Of a stretch of DNA of 64,000 bases, positions 35,179 to 42,854 are shown one piece after another. Under the pieces are notes generated by a model. The model saw only the letters and a list, made by a program, of their open reading frames with translations, made no database searches and was not told the DNA's origin. Both the position numbers and the translations under genes were made by a program. Source of the DNA: Bacillota bacterium (GTDB taxonomy: Bacteria > Bacillota > Clostridia > Acetivibrionales > DSM-1351); contig JAEZKZ010000094.1 of assembly GCA_023415305.1 (NCBI GenBank), forward strand, positions 166,542 through 230,541, read 5' to 3'. Each line of letters begins with the position of its first letter. Position 1 is the first letter of the stretch.

Positions 35179-35946
35179 GTGAAAAAGTTATTATATATCA
35201 TAGTTTCATTTATTGGTCTATTCTCGTTATGGCAATTTGCTGTAAGCTTTGGGGCTTGGAATGAATCACTATTTCCTTCCCCTCTGAGTGTATTAAAGGG
35301 CTTTAAGGAGCTTATTGAAACAGGTACTTTAGCGTCAGGCATCAAGGACAGCCTTTATAGATTTGCTATAGGTTATGGCATTGCTGCTATCTCTGCCATT
35401 CTGCTCGGTATGTTTCTCGGATGGTTCAGAAAAATATGGAATTTTCTCAATCCTGTTGTGCAGCTGATCAGACCCATCTCTCCAATAGCCTGGCTTCCTT
35501 TCGTGGTTTTATGGTTTGGTATAGGTGACCTGCCTGCCATAGTAATAATATTTTTAGCAGCCTTTTTTCCCATATTACTTACTACCATATCAGCGGTAGG
35601 TAAAGTTGAGCAAACCTACATAAAGGTAGCGAAGAATTTTGGACTTAACCAGTTCCAAATGCTTACTAAAATTGTTCTTCCGTCTGCCTTTCCCTTCATT
35701 GCCACAGGACTTCATCTTGCTCTGGGATCGGCCTGGGTGTTTCTGGTTGCGGGAGAAATGGTCGGAGCTCACACAGGGCTGGGATTAATGATAATTGATG
35801 CAAGAAATAATCTTCGCGCCGATATGCTTTTGGCAAGTATTTTAAGTATTGGTGTTATTGGTCTCATTCTGGACAGTCTGATCGGGCTGGCAGAGAAAAA
35901 GATATTAAGCCTGTCAGGTTTTGTTCCTAATGAAAGGGGTAATTAG
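35179..35946 (+). CDS. ABC transporter permease, SsuC/NrtB-like
   Basis: From the GTG at 35179 (CCGGAGG upstream) a 255-residue membrane protein with six predicted helices. The EAA loop is seen as AKNFGLNQFQMLTKIVLPSAFPFIATG, preceded by IRPISPIAWLPFVVLWFGIG, typical of the taurine/nitrate/sulfonate family. It pairs with the adjacent lipoprotein and ATPase; the stop overlaps the ATPase ribosome site. Confidence 0.88.
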   Translation: MKKLLYIIVSFIGLFSLWQFAVSFGAWNESLFPSPLSVLKGFKELIETGTLASGIKDSLYRFAIGYGIAAISAILLGMFLGWFRKIWNFLNPVVQLIRPISPIAWLPFVVLWFGIGDLPAIVIIFLAAFFPILLTTISAVGKVEQTYIKVAKNFGLNQFQMLTKIVLPSAFPFIATGLHLALGSAWVFLVAGEMVGAHTGLGLMIIDARNNLRADMLLASILSIGVIGLILDSLIGLAEKKILSLSGFVPNERGN

Positions 35947-35947
35947 T

Positions 35948-36718
35948 ATGTATATAAATATTGAGGATGTTTCAAAAAAGTATATTCAGGGTAACAAATC
36001 CTTTTGTGCCATGGAACATGTCTCTCTTCAGATTGAAAAGGGTGAATTTATCTGTCTGCTTGGTCCCAGTGGCTGCGGAAAAACCACCCTGCTTAATTCT
36101 ATTGCAGGCTTTGAAAAAGTAACTGAAGGCAAAATTACCATAGATGGTAATGAGGTTAAGGAGCCTTCTACAAAAAACGTAACCATTTTTCAGAACTATG
36201 GTCTGCTGCCATGGCGAACAGTTCAAAAAAATGTTGAACTGGGTTTGGAAAACAAAAAACTGGCCAGACAGGAACGCCGGGAAATTGCATGTAAGTACAT
36301 CTCACTGGTAGGTCTTTCAGCCTTCAGCAAAAGCCATCCTGGCCAGCTTTCAGGCGGCATGCAGCAGCGCGTGGCAATAGCCCGTGCACTGGCAGTTGAC
36401 CCTGAGATATTATTCATGGACGAACCCTTTGGAGCTTTGGACGCGCTGACACGTATGAAAATGCAGGATGAGATTGCAGGTATATGGCAGGAACAGAAAA
36501 AAACCATTATATTTGTCACCCATGATATTGAGGAAGCAGTCTTTCTGGCCGACAGAGTTGTTGTCATGACTCCCAACCCGGGTAAAATAAAAAGTATAAT
36601 AAAAGTTCCGTTGTCTCGGAAAAGAGATAGAACAAGTGAGGATTTTTTAAATATACGAGATAAAATATTTACTGAATTTGAATTAAAAAATCCTGATAAC
36701 ACTGAATATTATATCTAG
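35948..36718 (+). CDS. ABC transporter ATPase, SsuB/TauB-like
   Basis: A 256-residue ATPase from the ATG at 35948 (AAAGGGG upstream). Walker A GPSGCGKTTLL, Q-loop FQNYGLLPW, signature LSGGMQQRVAIARAL, Walker B ILFMDEPFGALD and the H-loop FVTHDIEEA are all intact. It is the last cargo gene of element 1; its stop is about 115 bp from the sigK junction. Confidence 0.92.
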   Translation: MYINIEDVSKKYIQGNKSFCAMEHVSLQIEKGEFICLLGPSGCGKTTLLNSIAGFEKVTEGKITIDGNEVKEPSTKNVTIFQNYGLLPWRTVQKNVELGLENKKLARQERREIACKYISLVGLSAFSKSHPGQLSGGMQQRVAIARALAVDPEILFMDEPFGALDALTRMKMQDEIAGIWQEQKKTIIFVTHDIEEAVFLADRVVVMTPNPGKIKSIIKVPLSRKRDRTSEDFLNIRDKIFTEFELKNPDNTEYYI

Positions 36719-36809
36719 CTGATAATAAAATCTGAATATTATAACAGTATACAAGATAGCAGTACACAAGGTTATCAATCCAAATGCAATTATCCTTTGC
36801 AGAGCATAA

Positions 36810-36824
36810 TTTGTTTCCGCAATG
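36810..36824. repeat. Inverted repeat at the right end of element 1
   Basis: TTTGTTTCCGCAATG, matching the reverse complement of 28559-28573 with one mismatch, lies 9 bp inside the AAATG core at 36834-36838. See the partner repeat for its likely function. Confidence 0.85.
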
Positions 36825-36833
36825 GGGTAATTG

Positions 36834-37176
36834 CATTTTCTATACACCTGGCAGCATAAGTAGCAAGTCTTGTTCCCTTATCCATATTGAATGTAGATAT
36901 GGCTTTAATCAAACCGATAGTACCTATAGATATAAGATCATCACTGTCACTGCCACACGAACCGTATTTCTTTACAATATGTGCAACCAGCCTCAAGTTT
37001 CTCTCAATTAGTATATTTCTTGCTTCCTCATTTCCGTTTCTGTATGCCTCAACGTAGTACTGTTCCTCCTCAGAGTTTAGTGGCTGAGGGAAGGAATTTA
37101 CATTTGATACGTAGCCAAGCATGAGAAATAAGTTTTGAAGACCGTCAAAGACCGCTGAAAATAGAATATCTATCAA
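36834..37176 (-). CDS. sigK: sigK, 5' part (mother-cell sigma-K, N-terminal 113 codons)
   Basis: The frame starts at TTG 37176, chosen because AGGGGG at 37185-37190 is 8 bp away. The protein begins with a hydrophobic pro-sequence (LFSAVFDGLQNLFLMLGYV) as in pro-sigma-K, then FPQPLNSEEE, EARNILIERNLRLVAHIVKK, SDDLISIGTIGLIKAIS (region 2) and TRLATYAARCIEN. It should continue NEILM but instead runs into element 1 and stops at 36790. Sigma-K drives late mother-cell genes, including coat genes. The gene is active only if element 1 and the prophage are both removed. Confidence 0.95.
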
Positions 37177-37255
37177 GCAAGGCACCCCCTATTCATTTCG
37201 AGTTATGTACTGGGTAAAGCACATTTTTATCAACTCAAAAATAGTGTACCTTTCT

Positions 37256-37284
37256 AATCTATGATAAATCCAAAGAAATAATGC
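37256..37284 (-). promoter_or_regulatory. Candidate sigma-E promoter of sigK
   Basis: On the minus strand CATAGATT fits the sigma-E -10 pattern CATAnnnT, with GCATTATT about 13 bp upstream as a weak -35. It is about 80 bp from the TTG start. sigK is sigma-E-dependent in known spore formers. The -35 match is poor, hence low confidence. Confidence 0.35.
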
Positions 37285-37436
37285 CTGTACAAAAATAAAT
37301 TTTTTATGCTTAGATGTGAATTTGTTAAACTTCCGGTTTCGTTGGAAGTAGGATAAGGCTTGTCCTGCCCTAGCGAATAGGCAGTTTGAATAGTTTTTGA
37401 GATGGTAAAATCATAGTACTTCTTTTTTACCACCCT

Positions 37437-37511
37437 TTATAACTGTGATCTCAATTTTCCGGAAAACTCATTATACATTTTTGTTAAGTGCTCAAAGGTT
37501 TTATCTTCCAT
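37437..37511 (-). pseudogene. Truncated copy of the coiled-coil gene at 38603
   Basis: The 24 codons starting at ATG 37511 (EDKTFEHLTKMYNEFSGK) match the start of the intact gene at 38603-38890. An internal deletion then joins them, out of frame, to its last 13 codons (EITVIKGGKKEVL). Similarity extends into flanking DNA on both sides, including an AGGCTTGTCCTGCCCTAG block at 37366 and 38549. It is a decayed duplicate outside the cotJC element. The rest of 37201-37764 holds only the sigK promoter and the upstream region of cotJA. Confidence 0.8.
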
Positions 37512-37764
37512 TTAGTCACCTCCAATATTATTTAGAATAAACATTATATCATAAAAATTAAAGATATAAGTAGTATTATAAAAGCCCATTTTCGTAAGGC
37601 TGTTTCAGATTTACTTTCAAAATAAATCTGAACTGGTCCTGATTTGCTGAAATATAAATTTATGATCAATAATTCCAGTTTTAAAATTTTATGTAACCCT
37701 CTTCTCCTAAGTCTCATATCCTATTTATATAAGTACATTTTCATAAGTAGGAAAGGAGAAGAAT

Positions 37765-37965
37765 ATGACTGAATTTGACAATCCATATAATCAATATACT
37801 GATTCAAATGAAAGGGATTCTTCAGCATGTCCCAAAATGGCTCTGGCTATGGCTTATGTTCGTCAACAAGAATGGGAAACACCCTATGACGCTTTTGACG
37901 GATTGGACAGAGGCACATTATTCCCTAGCCTGGATAAGCCCTTCTTAGGGGGAGGTAACAGGTAA
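37765..37965 (+). CDS. cotJA: CotJA, spore coat associated protein
   Basis: A 66-residue protein with CPKMALAMAYVRQQEWETPY and a GLDRGTLFPSLDKPFLG ending, both typical of CotJA. GAAAGGAG precedes the ATG. The TAA stop overlaps the start of cotJB, so the operon order cotJA-cotJB-cotJC is kept. A CATATCCT at 37715-37722 fits a sigma-E -10 element, as expected for this mother-cell operon, but no good -35 is seen. Confidence 0.92.
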   Translation: MTEFDNPYNQYTDSNERDSSACPKMALAMAYVRQQEWETPYDAFDGLDRGTLFPSLDKPFLGGGNR

Positions 37966-38420
37966 TGAGTAATAATATGAGTGGCAACATGGATAGTTAC
38001 ATGAACAGCAATATGAGCAATTACAGCAATATTGGCGGAGCTAATGCAGGTAACGTTGGCGGCACCAATTCAGGTAATGTTGGCGGCACCAATTCAGGTA
38101 ATGTTGGCGGTGTAAGCAATTTAATGAATTCAAATGCTAATGTCCATTCAATGCAAAAGCTTTCTGATAGGGAAAAACTTCTAATGGTAGTGCAAGCATA
38201 TGAATTTGCACTCTATGAAATCGGATTATTCCTGGATACACATCCGACCGATCGCACCGCCCTGGCATACTTCAAGCAATATATGGATCTTAAGAATAGA
38301 GCCGTAGCCGATTTTACCAGAAGGTATGGTCCATTAACAATGGATAATGCAGATACTGACATGACAACATGGAGATGGATAGAGAATCCATGGCCATGGG
38401 AAATAGGAAGTGAGGGATAG
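37965..38420 (+). CDS. cotJB: CotJB, spore coat protein, with low-complexity N-terminus
   Basis: A 151-residue protein. Its C-terminal 90 residues are CotJB-like: REKLLMVVQAYEFALYEIGL, FLDTHPTDRTALAYF and a TTWRWIENPWPWE end. The first 60 residues are Asn/Ser/Gly/Met-rich with tandem copies of GGTNSGNV, from an exact 24-bp repeat at 38054-38101. Typical CotJB lacks this extension. It is followed after 3 bp by the ATG of the interrupted cotJC. Confidence 0.9.
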   Translation: MSNNMSGNMDSYMNSNMSNYSNIGGANAGNVGGTNSGNVGGTNSGNVGGVSNLMNSNANVHSMQKLSDREKLLMVVQAYEFALYEIGLFLDTHPTDRTALAYFKQYMDLKNRAVADFTRRYGPLTMDNADTDMTTWRWIENPWPWEIGSEG

Positions 38421-38423
38421 ATA

Positions 38424-38537
38424 ATGTGGCATTATGAAAAAAAATTACAGTATCCTGTTAAAATTGCACGTCCGAATGCAAAGCTGGCAAAGGTCATTAT
38501 TACTCAGCTAGGCGGGCCGGATTTCATGTTTTTCTAA
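38424..38537 (+). CDS. cotJC: cotJC, 5' part (29 codons before element 3)
   Basis: From ATG 38424 (GAGGGATAG upstream) the frame reads MWHYEKKLQYPVKIARPN and on to VIITQLGGP, the conserved start of CotJC (a manganese catalase-like coat protein). The next codons leave the family and stop at 38535. The last shared bases are the 8-bp core GGCGGGCC at 38511-38518. The same core at 54909-54916 continues in the same frame as GGPDGELAASLRYLNQ. Unspliced, it gives only a 37-residue peptide. Confidence 0.95.
   Translation: MWHYEKKLQYPVKIARPNAKLAKVIITQLGGPDFMFF
38520..38537. repeat. Inverted repeat, left end of element 3
   Basis: GATTTCATGTTTTTCTAA is the exact reverse complement of 54890-54907. It begins one base after the GGCGGGCC core. 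On the excised circle the two arms and core would form a symmetrical attP of about 46 bp. Confidence 0.92.
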
Positions 38538-38602
38538 ATTATGTTTTAGGCTTGTCCTGCCCTAGAGAATAGGCAGTTTGGATATTTCTTGAGAGGGTTA
38601 AA

Positions 38603-38890
38603 CTATAGTATTTCTTTTTTACCGCCCTTTATAACGGTGATCTCAACATCTTGCTTTTCAAGCTTATTATTGATTATCTCAATGGCTCTTTCCTGCTCAA
38701 TCAACTTCTCATATACCATCTGATATCCTTCCAAACAAGCTTTAATATCGGGCTTTATTTCATTTTCTATACATGTTTCAACTTTAGTTAACCTGGCATC
38801 AATTTTGTCGACCTTACTCTCAAGACTATCAAACCTTCCAGAAAACTCATTATACATCTTTGTTAATAATTCAAAGGTTTTATCTTCCAT
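38603..38890 (-). CDS. Small coiled-coil protein near the recombinase
   Basis: A 95-residue protein predicted to be helical and coiled coil throughout (FDSLESKVDKIDARLTKVET, EQERAIEIINNKLEKQ). Proteins of this type, often annotated as hypothetical, stand beside serine recombinases in clostridia and could act as a directionality factor; that is a guess. A decayed copy is at 37437-37511, just outside the element. Confidence 0.7.
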   Translation of the reverse strand: MEDKTFELLTKMYNEFSGRFDSLESKVDKIDARLTKVETCIENEIKPDIKACLEGYQMVYEKLIEQERAIEIINNKLEKQDVEITVIKGGKKEIL

Positions 38891-38971
38891 CTATTCATCT
38901 CCCTATTCATCTCCAATATTTTTTAGCTAAAGATATTATATCATAAAAAGATAATGATAAATTCAAAAATT

Positions 38972-40594
38972 TTATTCATCAAAGGTAAATTCAAATGAGA
39001 GGCTATAGTCATCACTTATTATAATTTTCCTTATAATTTTTCTTATTATTTCCTCTTTAAGCTCGTAATTGAGATTGTTTATATTATGAATGAAGCCCTT
39101 TACTTTTTCCTTTATCTGAAAATATCTATCTTCAAGATTATCTATCTTCTGTAATTTCTGATCAAGCTCAAGAAGCCTTTTTTCTAGTTTTGATTTTTGT
39201 GCTCTAAGTTCATAAAGTCTTACCTTATACTCTTCCAGCGTTATGGCATCAGTTTCAAAGGCTACTTGTTGTTTTTTTACTGCTGAATTAGTACTCTCAA
39301 GCTTATCCTTTACTGTCTCACGCTCTTTCTTCTCTTTTTCCAGCTTCAGATCATAGATATATTGTTTTTGCTTTATTCTGTCGTCAATAATATCATTATT
39401 TGTAAATAGCCCTTTAATGGATTCCATTACCTTGTCATCAACAATTCCCATTGTGTAATTAGAGACCTTATTTGAACATGTACCGGTTATCTTTTTGTCA
39501 AAATAATAGAAATAGTAATCATCGTCTGTCCTGTCTGCTTTACGTTTGGCTTTAGCATAATTTTTCGGAATCTTCCCTCCAAATAGCTTGCTTCCGCAGG
39601 AAGAACAGTAAAGTAAACCAGATAACAGATATTTCTTTGTGCAGCTCCACTCTTTATTGTCCTTCTCTTTTCTATCCTGCACTATTTGTTGAATTCTATC
39701 AAATCTGTCCTTGGAGATCAGCGCAGGATGAGTATTTTCGCGAACTACCCATTGTTCCTGAGGTCTTACCATCCTTTTGGCTTTTCCTGTGCTATCTCTG
39801 ACGGTTAATGTGACATTATACATGTTTATTCCCAGGTATACAGGATTGGTCAGAATAGTTGTTATTGAGTTAGTTGTCCAATTATTCCCACCACGACTGG
39901 TCTTCACTCTCTGGGAATTCAGATACTTACATATTTTAAGTCTCCCCCAGCCTTCGAGAAATTTATCAACAATTAATTTGTAAATCTCCGCCGTCTCATG
40001 ATTTACAACCAGGTGTTGGCCATCCTCTGATAGCTTATAACCAAAAGCAGGTTTTGCAACATTAGTTTTGCCTTCATTTGCCTTAATCAACTGAGTTATC
40101 TTAACCCTTGAGCTTGTTGTCTTTCTTTCCTTCTGTGCCAAGCCAGCATGAATAACAAGGAGAAACTCATCGTCATCAGTTCTGCTATCATAGCCTTCCT
40201 TAATAGAAATAAAAAAAGCCCCTTGTGCTACAAGGCTTCTTTTTAATTCAATAATATCTAAAATATCTCGTGAAGTTCTAGATATTTCCTTAGAGACTAT
40301 TCCTTTTATCCTTCCTGAAGAAATATCATTTTTGAGCCTAGTCATTTCATTTCTCAGATAGCTGTAAGCACCTGTTTTTACATCGGTGTAGAAATCAACA
40401 ATATTATATCCATTAATTTTAGCCCATTCACTTATGTATTTTTTCTGATTATCAATAGATGTTTTCTGACTGTCCTTTTTTGTAGAAATCCTTATATACC
40501 CTCCAATGTCCAGGCCTGTTTCATTGAGAGTGTTTTTCACATCATTGAATTCTACAAGTCGATTTCCTTTTACGAGAGGTGGAAGGTAATCCAT
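38972..40594 (-). CDS. Large serine recombinase of the cotJC element
   Basis: From ATG 40594 (AGGGGG upstream) a 540-residue large serine recombinase. Catalytic domain: GGYIRISTKKDSQ with nucleophile Ser37, IVSKEISRTSRDILDI and GLAQKERKTTSSRVK. A recombinase domain (NNWTTNSITTILTNPVYLGI), a zinc ribbon (YCSSCGSKLFGG with a later Cys) and a long C-terminal coiled coil follow. It differs from the other two recombinases. It lies 435 bp inside the element's left end and should perform cotJC excision. Confidence 0.93.
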   Translation of the reverse strand: MDYLPPLVKGNRLVEFNDVKNTLNETGLDIGGYIRISTKKDSQKTSIDNQKKYISEWAKINGYNIVDFYTDVKTGAYSYLRNEMTRLKNDISSGRIKGIVSKEISRTSRDILDIIELKRSLVAQGAFFISIKEGYDSRTDDDEFLLVIHAGLAQKERKTTSSRVKITQLIKANEGKTNVAKPAFGYKLSEDGQHLVVNHETAEIYKLIVDKFLEGWGRLKICKYLNSQRVKTSRGGNNWTTNSITTILTNPVYLGINMYNVTLTVRDSTGKAKRMVRPQEQWVVRENTHPALISKDRFDRIQQIVQDRKEKDNKEWSCTKKYLLSGLLYCSSCGSKLFGGKIPKNYAKAKRKADRTDDDYYFYYFDKKITGTCSNKVSNYTMGIVDDKVMESIKGLFTNNDIIDDRIKQKQYIYDLKLEKEKKERETVKDKLESTNSAVKKQQVAFETDAITLEEYKVRLYELRAQKSKLEKRLLELDQKLQKIDNLEDRYFQIKEKVKGFIHNINNLNYELKEEIIRKIIRKIIISDDYSLSFEFTFDE

Positions 40595-40721
40595 TGACTT
40601 TTTCCCCCTTAAATTTAAGGCTAAAAGCATTCTGATCAGAGTCCTGTTTTCGTACTTCGTCGTCCATAGCTTTTCTTATTAGTATTTCAATGACATCATC
40701 CAGCACATCAAGTTTGGTCAT
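40542..40721 (-). CDS. Small protein upstream of the recombinase
   Basis: A 59-residue protein from ATG 40721 (GGAGGTGA upstream): an acidic helix (DVLDDVIEILIRKAMDDEV) then a basic tail. It overlaps the recombinase start by about 50 bp, so expression is likely coupled. Possible accessory factor; function unknown. Confidence 0.6.
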   Translation of the reverse strand: MTKLDVLDDVIEILIRKAMDDEVRKQDSDQNAFSLKFKGEKVNGLPSTSRKRKSTCRIQ

Positions 40722-40773
40722 AATATTCACCTCCAATTAAATAATATGAGTATTAATAAGCAAATGTGATTTA

Positions 40774-40965
40774 TTATTTGCGCATAGTCTTTTCCCGGTA
40801 ATCCGAAATATAGTACTTAGCATAGTCAGCAGCTACAATTATCCCCATGCATTCAGCTTCTCTTGTGGAGCATAAACCAAAGTTAATTTTTTGAAAGAAC
40901 CTGGGCATGTTTAGCCTTTCAACTGTTAAATCAACTATGCCTGACTGCCCTGATTCAACCCTCAC
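40774..40965 (-). CDS. Small hypothetical protein
   Basis: A 63-residue protein beginning at GTG 40965, supported by AAAGGAGAT upstream. It contains AECMGIIVAADYAKYYISDY. It belongs with the two genes downstream as a possible recombinase operon. Family unknown. Confidence 0.55.
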   Translation of the reverse strand: MRVESGQSGIVDLTVERLNMPRFFQKINFGLCSTREAECMGIIVAADYAKYYISDYREKTMRK

Positions 40966-41051
40966 TCGGATCTCCTTTCATTGGTTTCTTGCAGTTAATG
41001 CATAAAATTACATCCAAATACATCACTCTCCGTTCTTTTTAAATTGGGATG

Positions 41052-41086
41052 TAAAAATAGCTCCTATCTACTCAGAGATAAGAGCT
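41052..41086 (-). terminator. Terminator
   Basis: The minus strand has AGCTCTTATC / GATAGGAGCT with a 7-base loop followed by ATTTTT. It would separate the recombinase operon from the gene remnants to its right. Confidence 0.7.
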
Positions 41087-41206
41087 AAAGTTGGTATATT
41101 TTGTTATTAAAATGGTAAGAAAAAGCACCCTACAAAGATGTTTTTAGAAAACTATAAAGTATTTAGTTTTATTAGTTCTAACGCAGTTCAAGGAGATTAC
41201 GAGTAA

Positions 41207-41244
41207 TTAAAAACTGCATACCCTTTCCGGAATACGCAGTTTCC
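41207..41244 (-). terminator. Terminator related to the array left arm
   Basis: AAACTGCGTATTCC / GGGTATGCAGTTTTTA on the minus strand forms a stem with T tail. The ACTGC(G/A)TA stem looks like a diverged version of the ACCGCA stems that end genes in the array. Confidence 0.7.
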
Positions 41245-41344
41245 ATCTATTGTTTGTATAATATATCAGTAACGTAACAGGAGTTTCTTAAATTATAGAA
41301 ATCAACAGCTTTCAATTAACGCTAAAAATAAAGATCATTAGTAA

Positions 41345-41530
41345 CTAATCTACAATAGTCCAAATCACAAATACTTTGACTTTTTCTTTTTTTAGTCTAT
41401 TAATCACTATCGGATATTTTTTTATCGTACCATCAGCAGCTTTTACTGTTAAAGTAAATTTATTAGTACCCACTTTTAAATTATACTGTCCATTTCCAGG
41501 AAGCAAACTGCGAGCAAACAAAAACTGCAT
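41345..41530 (-). pseudogene. Fragment of a cadherin-like beta-sandwich protein
   Basis: The frame contains LKVGTNKFTLTVKAADGTIK followed by KYPIVINR, the C-terminal signature of the cadherin-like beta-sandwich domain (LKVGENTFTI...GTTKTYTI). It has no start codon of its own; the frame opens inside the terminator at 41519. Only the end of a larger, probably surface, protein remains. Confidence 0.65.
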
Positions 41531-41552
41531 ACTATTACCAAATATGCAGTAC
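41519..41552 (-). terminator. Terminator/left arm of an array unit
   Basis: GTACTGCATATTTGG pairs with TATGCAGTTTTTG on the minus strand. It resembles the site at 50171-50206 base for base in part (GTACCGCATATTTAG). It ends the membrane protein gene and may be the outermost site of the array. Confidence 0.7.
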
Positions 41553-41588
41553 AGTCTAGTTCTTCTTATTTTAAATATTGCCGATTAA

Positions 41589-42029
41589 TTAAGCTTTTTT
41601 TGGTATATTTGAAAAACTTGTAATAATTACGTACCCAAGTACCATTTGAAATAAAGATACATAACCTAAACCATACCTCATTAAATAATGCAATGGATAT
41701 GCTATTATGTCTCGCAAGAATTGACTACCACTAAGAAAACATATATTGGTAAGTGAAAAATATAATGATGGCAGTCCAACTAAAATCAATTTTGGAAAAT
41801 TAATTTTCCATATTCCCTTTTTCCTAAGCTCACCTAATAAATACTCTAATCCCAAAAGCAACCCAATACATACACCAAGAAGTAAACTAATCACTAAATA
41901 GAAAAACATAGTAGATTCTTGTCTATAATATGAATCTGAAAGTAATTTTTCGACATGCTCCCTTAGAGCTATTATGAAAAATATTAATGCAATATAAATT
42001 AAATACTTTAACCAAGATTTTAATTTCAT
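41589..42029 (-). CDS. Four-helix membrane protein
   Basis: A 146-residue protein with four hydrophobic segments (about 8-24, 42-68, 82-100, 120-142). No recognisable family. GGGAGGGG precedes its ATG at 42029. It is the first intact gene at the left of the accessory array. Confidence 0.6.
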   Translation of the reverse strand: MKLKSWLKYLIYIALIFFIIALREHVEKLLSDSYYRQESTMFFYLVISLLLGVCIGLLLGLEYLLGELRKKGIWKINFPKLILVGLPSLYFSLTNICFLSGSQFLRDIIAYPLHYLMRYGLGYVSLFQMVLGYVIITSFSNIPKKA

Positions 42030-42140
42030 AGTTCCCCTCCCAAATTATATTCTAATATGCAATATTAAACTGATATGTAATACTATTTCATTTTACATCT
42101 TAACACCATAAAATGGAATACTCACCGCCAAATTAAGCAA

Positions 42141-42173
42141 ATACGAGCAAACTTGGAATTAATTTACTCGTAT
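42141..42173 (-). terminator. Possible terminator
   Basis: ATACGAG / CTCGTAT stem on the minus strand followed by TTTGCTT. It lies downstream of the small gene at 42201-42416. Confidence 0.5.
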
Positions 42174-42200
42174 ATGACTGATAGAGGTTAAACACTAAAA

Positions 42201-42416
42201 CTAAAAGTAATCTTCATCACTTCTTATTGTTTTTCTAATCGGTGCTTGAACCGCTGGTGTTTCCTGTATCATCTCGCATACTTTCTGCCAGTACTTCCAG
42301 CATTCACTCCATAACTCAATTTTCTCAGCCTGTCTCTTAGTTATCCTTTCTGGCCGGATCTTACTCCGGTAATCACGAGCTTTTATATTGTGATTCTCGC
42401 TACCGAGTCCCAGCAT
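42201..42416 (-). CDS. Small basic protein, unrecognised
   Basis: A 71-residue protein, helical, with KRQAEKIELWSECWKYWQKV. Its start is not well supported by a ribosome site and it may be a fragment. No family recognised. Confidence 0.35.
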   Translation of the reverse strand: MLGLGSENHNIKARDYRSKIRPERITKRQAEKIELWSECWKYWQKVCEMIQETPAVQAPIRKTIRSDEDYF

Positions 42417-42525
42417 CTTATTAAAAAATAATTCTCTGCCCGCCAGATTAACGCTTGCAGATTTGATCTATCGAGTATAAAAAATCCATAGCATATCCCA
42501 TGTGCCCCCATGAATCTTCAATAAT

Positions 42526-42711
42526 TCATTTACCGTCCCAGTCCATTAATAAACTAAGATTATGTCGAGATTCTACTTGAATGACTGATACAGGAGTTCC
42601 ATTTTGCAAAACATAGATTCCGGAAATAGACTCATCTGCTCCAATTAATAATTCCTGTGAAGCATCGTCGTTTATATCGTAAACGGCATCCATTGCTACC
42701 GATAAAGCCAA
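42526..42711 (-). pseudogene. Fragment with Asp-rich calcium-loop-like repeat
   Basis: The frame carries VYDINDDASQELLIGADESI, matching the pattern D-x-N-x-D-x3-ELLIG seen in FG-GAP/VCBS-like clostridial lipoproteins, then SVIQVESRHNLSLLMD. Only about 60 codons are open and no good start exists. It looks like a leftover of a longer extracellular protein. Confidence 0.5.
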
Positions 42712-42854
42712 GGTCTAATTTTTAATCACATATATAACAATAATTTATGAAGTTTATCAATCTTATATTGTAGGCAAATCATTCTTTCCAAGCAGTCGAT
42801 ATATAAACGATATTGATTTAGTCAATATTAATAAATTCTACATCTTTCTAGTTA

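Larger units (their letters stand above)
28544..36838. mobile_element. Element 1: 8.3-kb skin-like element within sigK
   Basis: The two sigK pieces at 36834-37176 and 28455-28548 share a 5-bp core, AAATG, at the junctions (36834-36838 and 28544-28548). The core position inside the IEN codons is the same as in the Bacillus subtilis skin element. Inverted repeats (TTTGTTTCCGYAATG) lie just inside both ends. The element carries a large serine recombinase whose 3' end is 17 bp from one repeat, plus an alpha/beta hydrolase, a small protein, cooS and a three-gene ABC transporter. Precise loss would remove about 8,290 bp. Confidence 0.93.

Noticed and set aside
36223..36702. Long minus-strand open frame opposite the ABC ATPase
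   Set aside because: It is the reverse-complement shadow of a clear ATPase gene, with no own features.
36790..36833. Last 15 codons of the sigK 5' open frame (AITPLRKQIMLCKG) as part of sigma-K
   Set aside because: They come from element DNA after the AAATG core and do not match sigma-K; excision replaces them.
37177..37185. GTG at 37185 as sigK start
   Set aside because: It overlaps the AGGGGG ribosome site; TTG 37176 has the right spacing.
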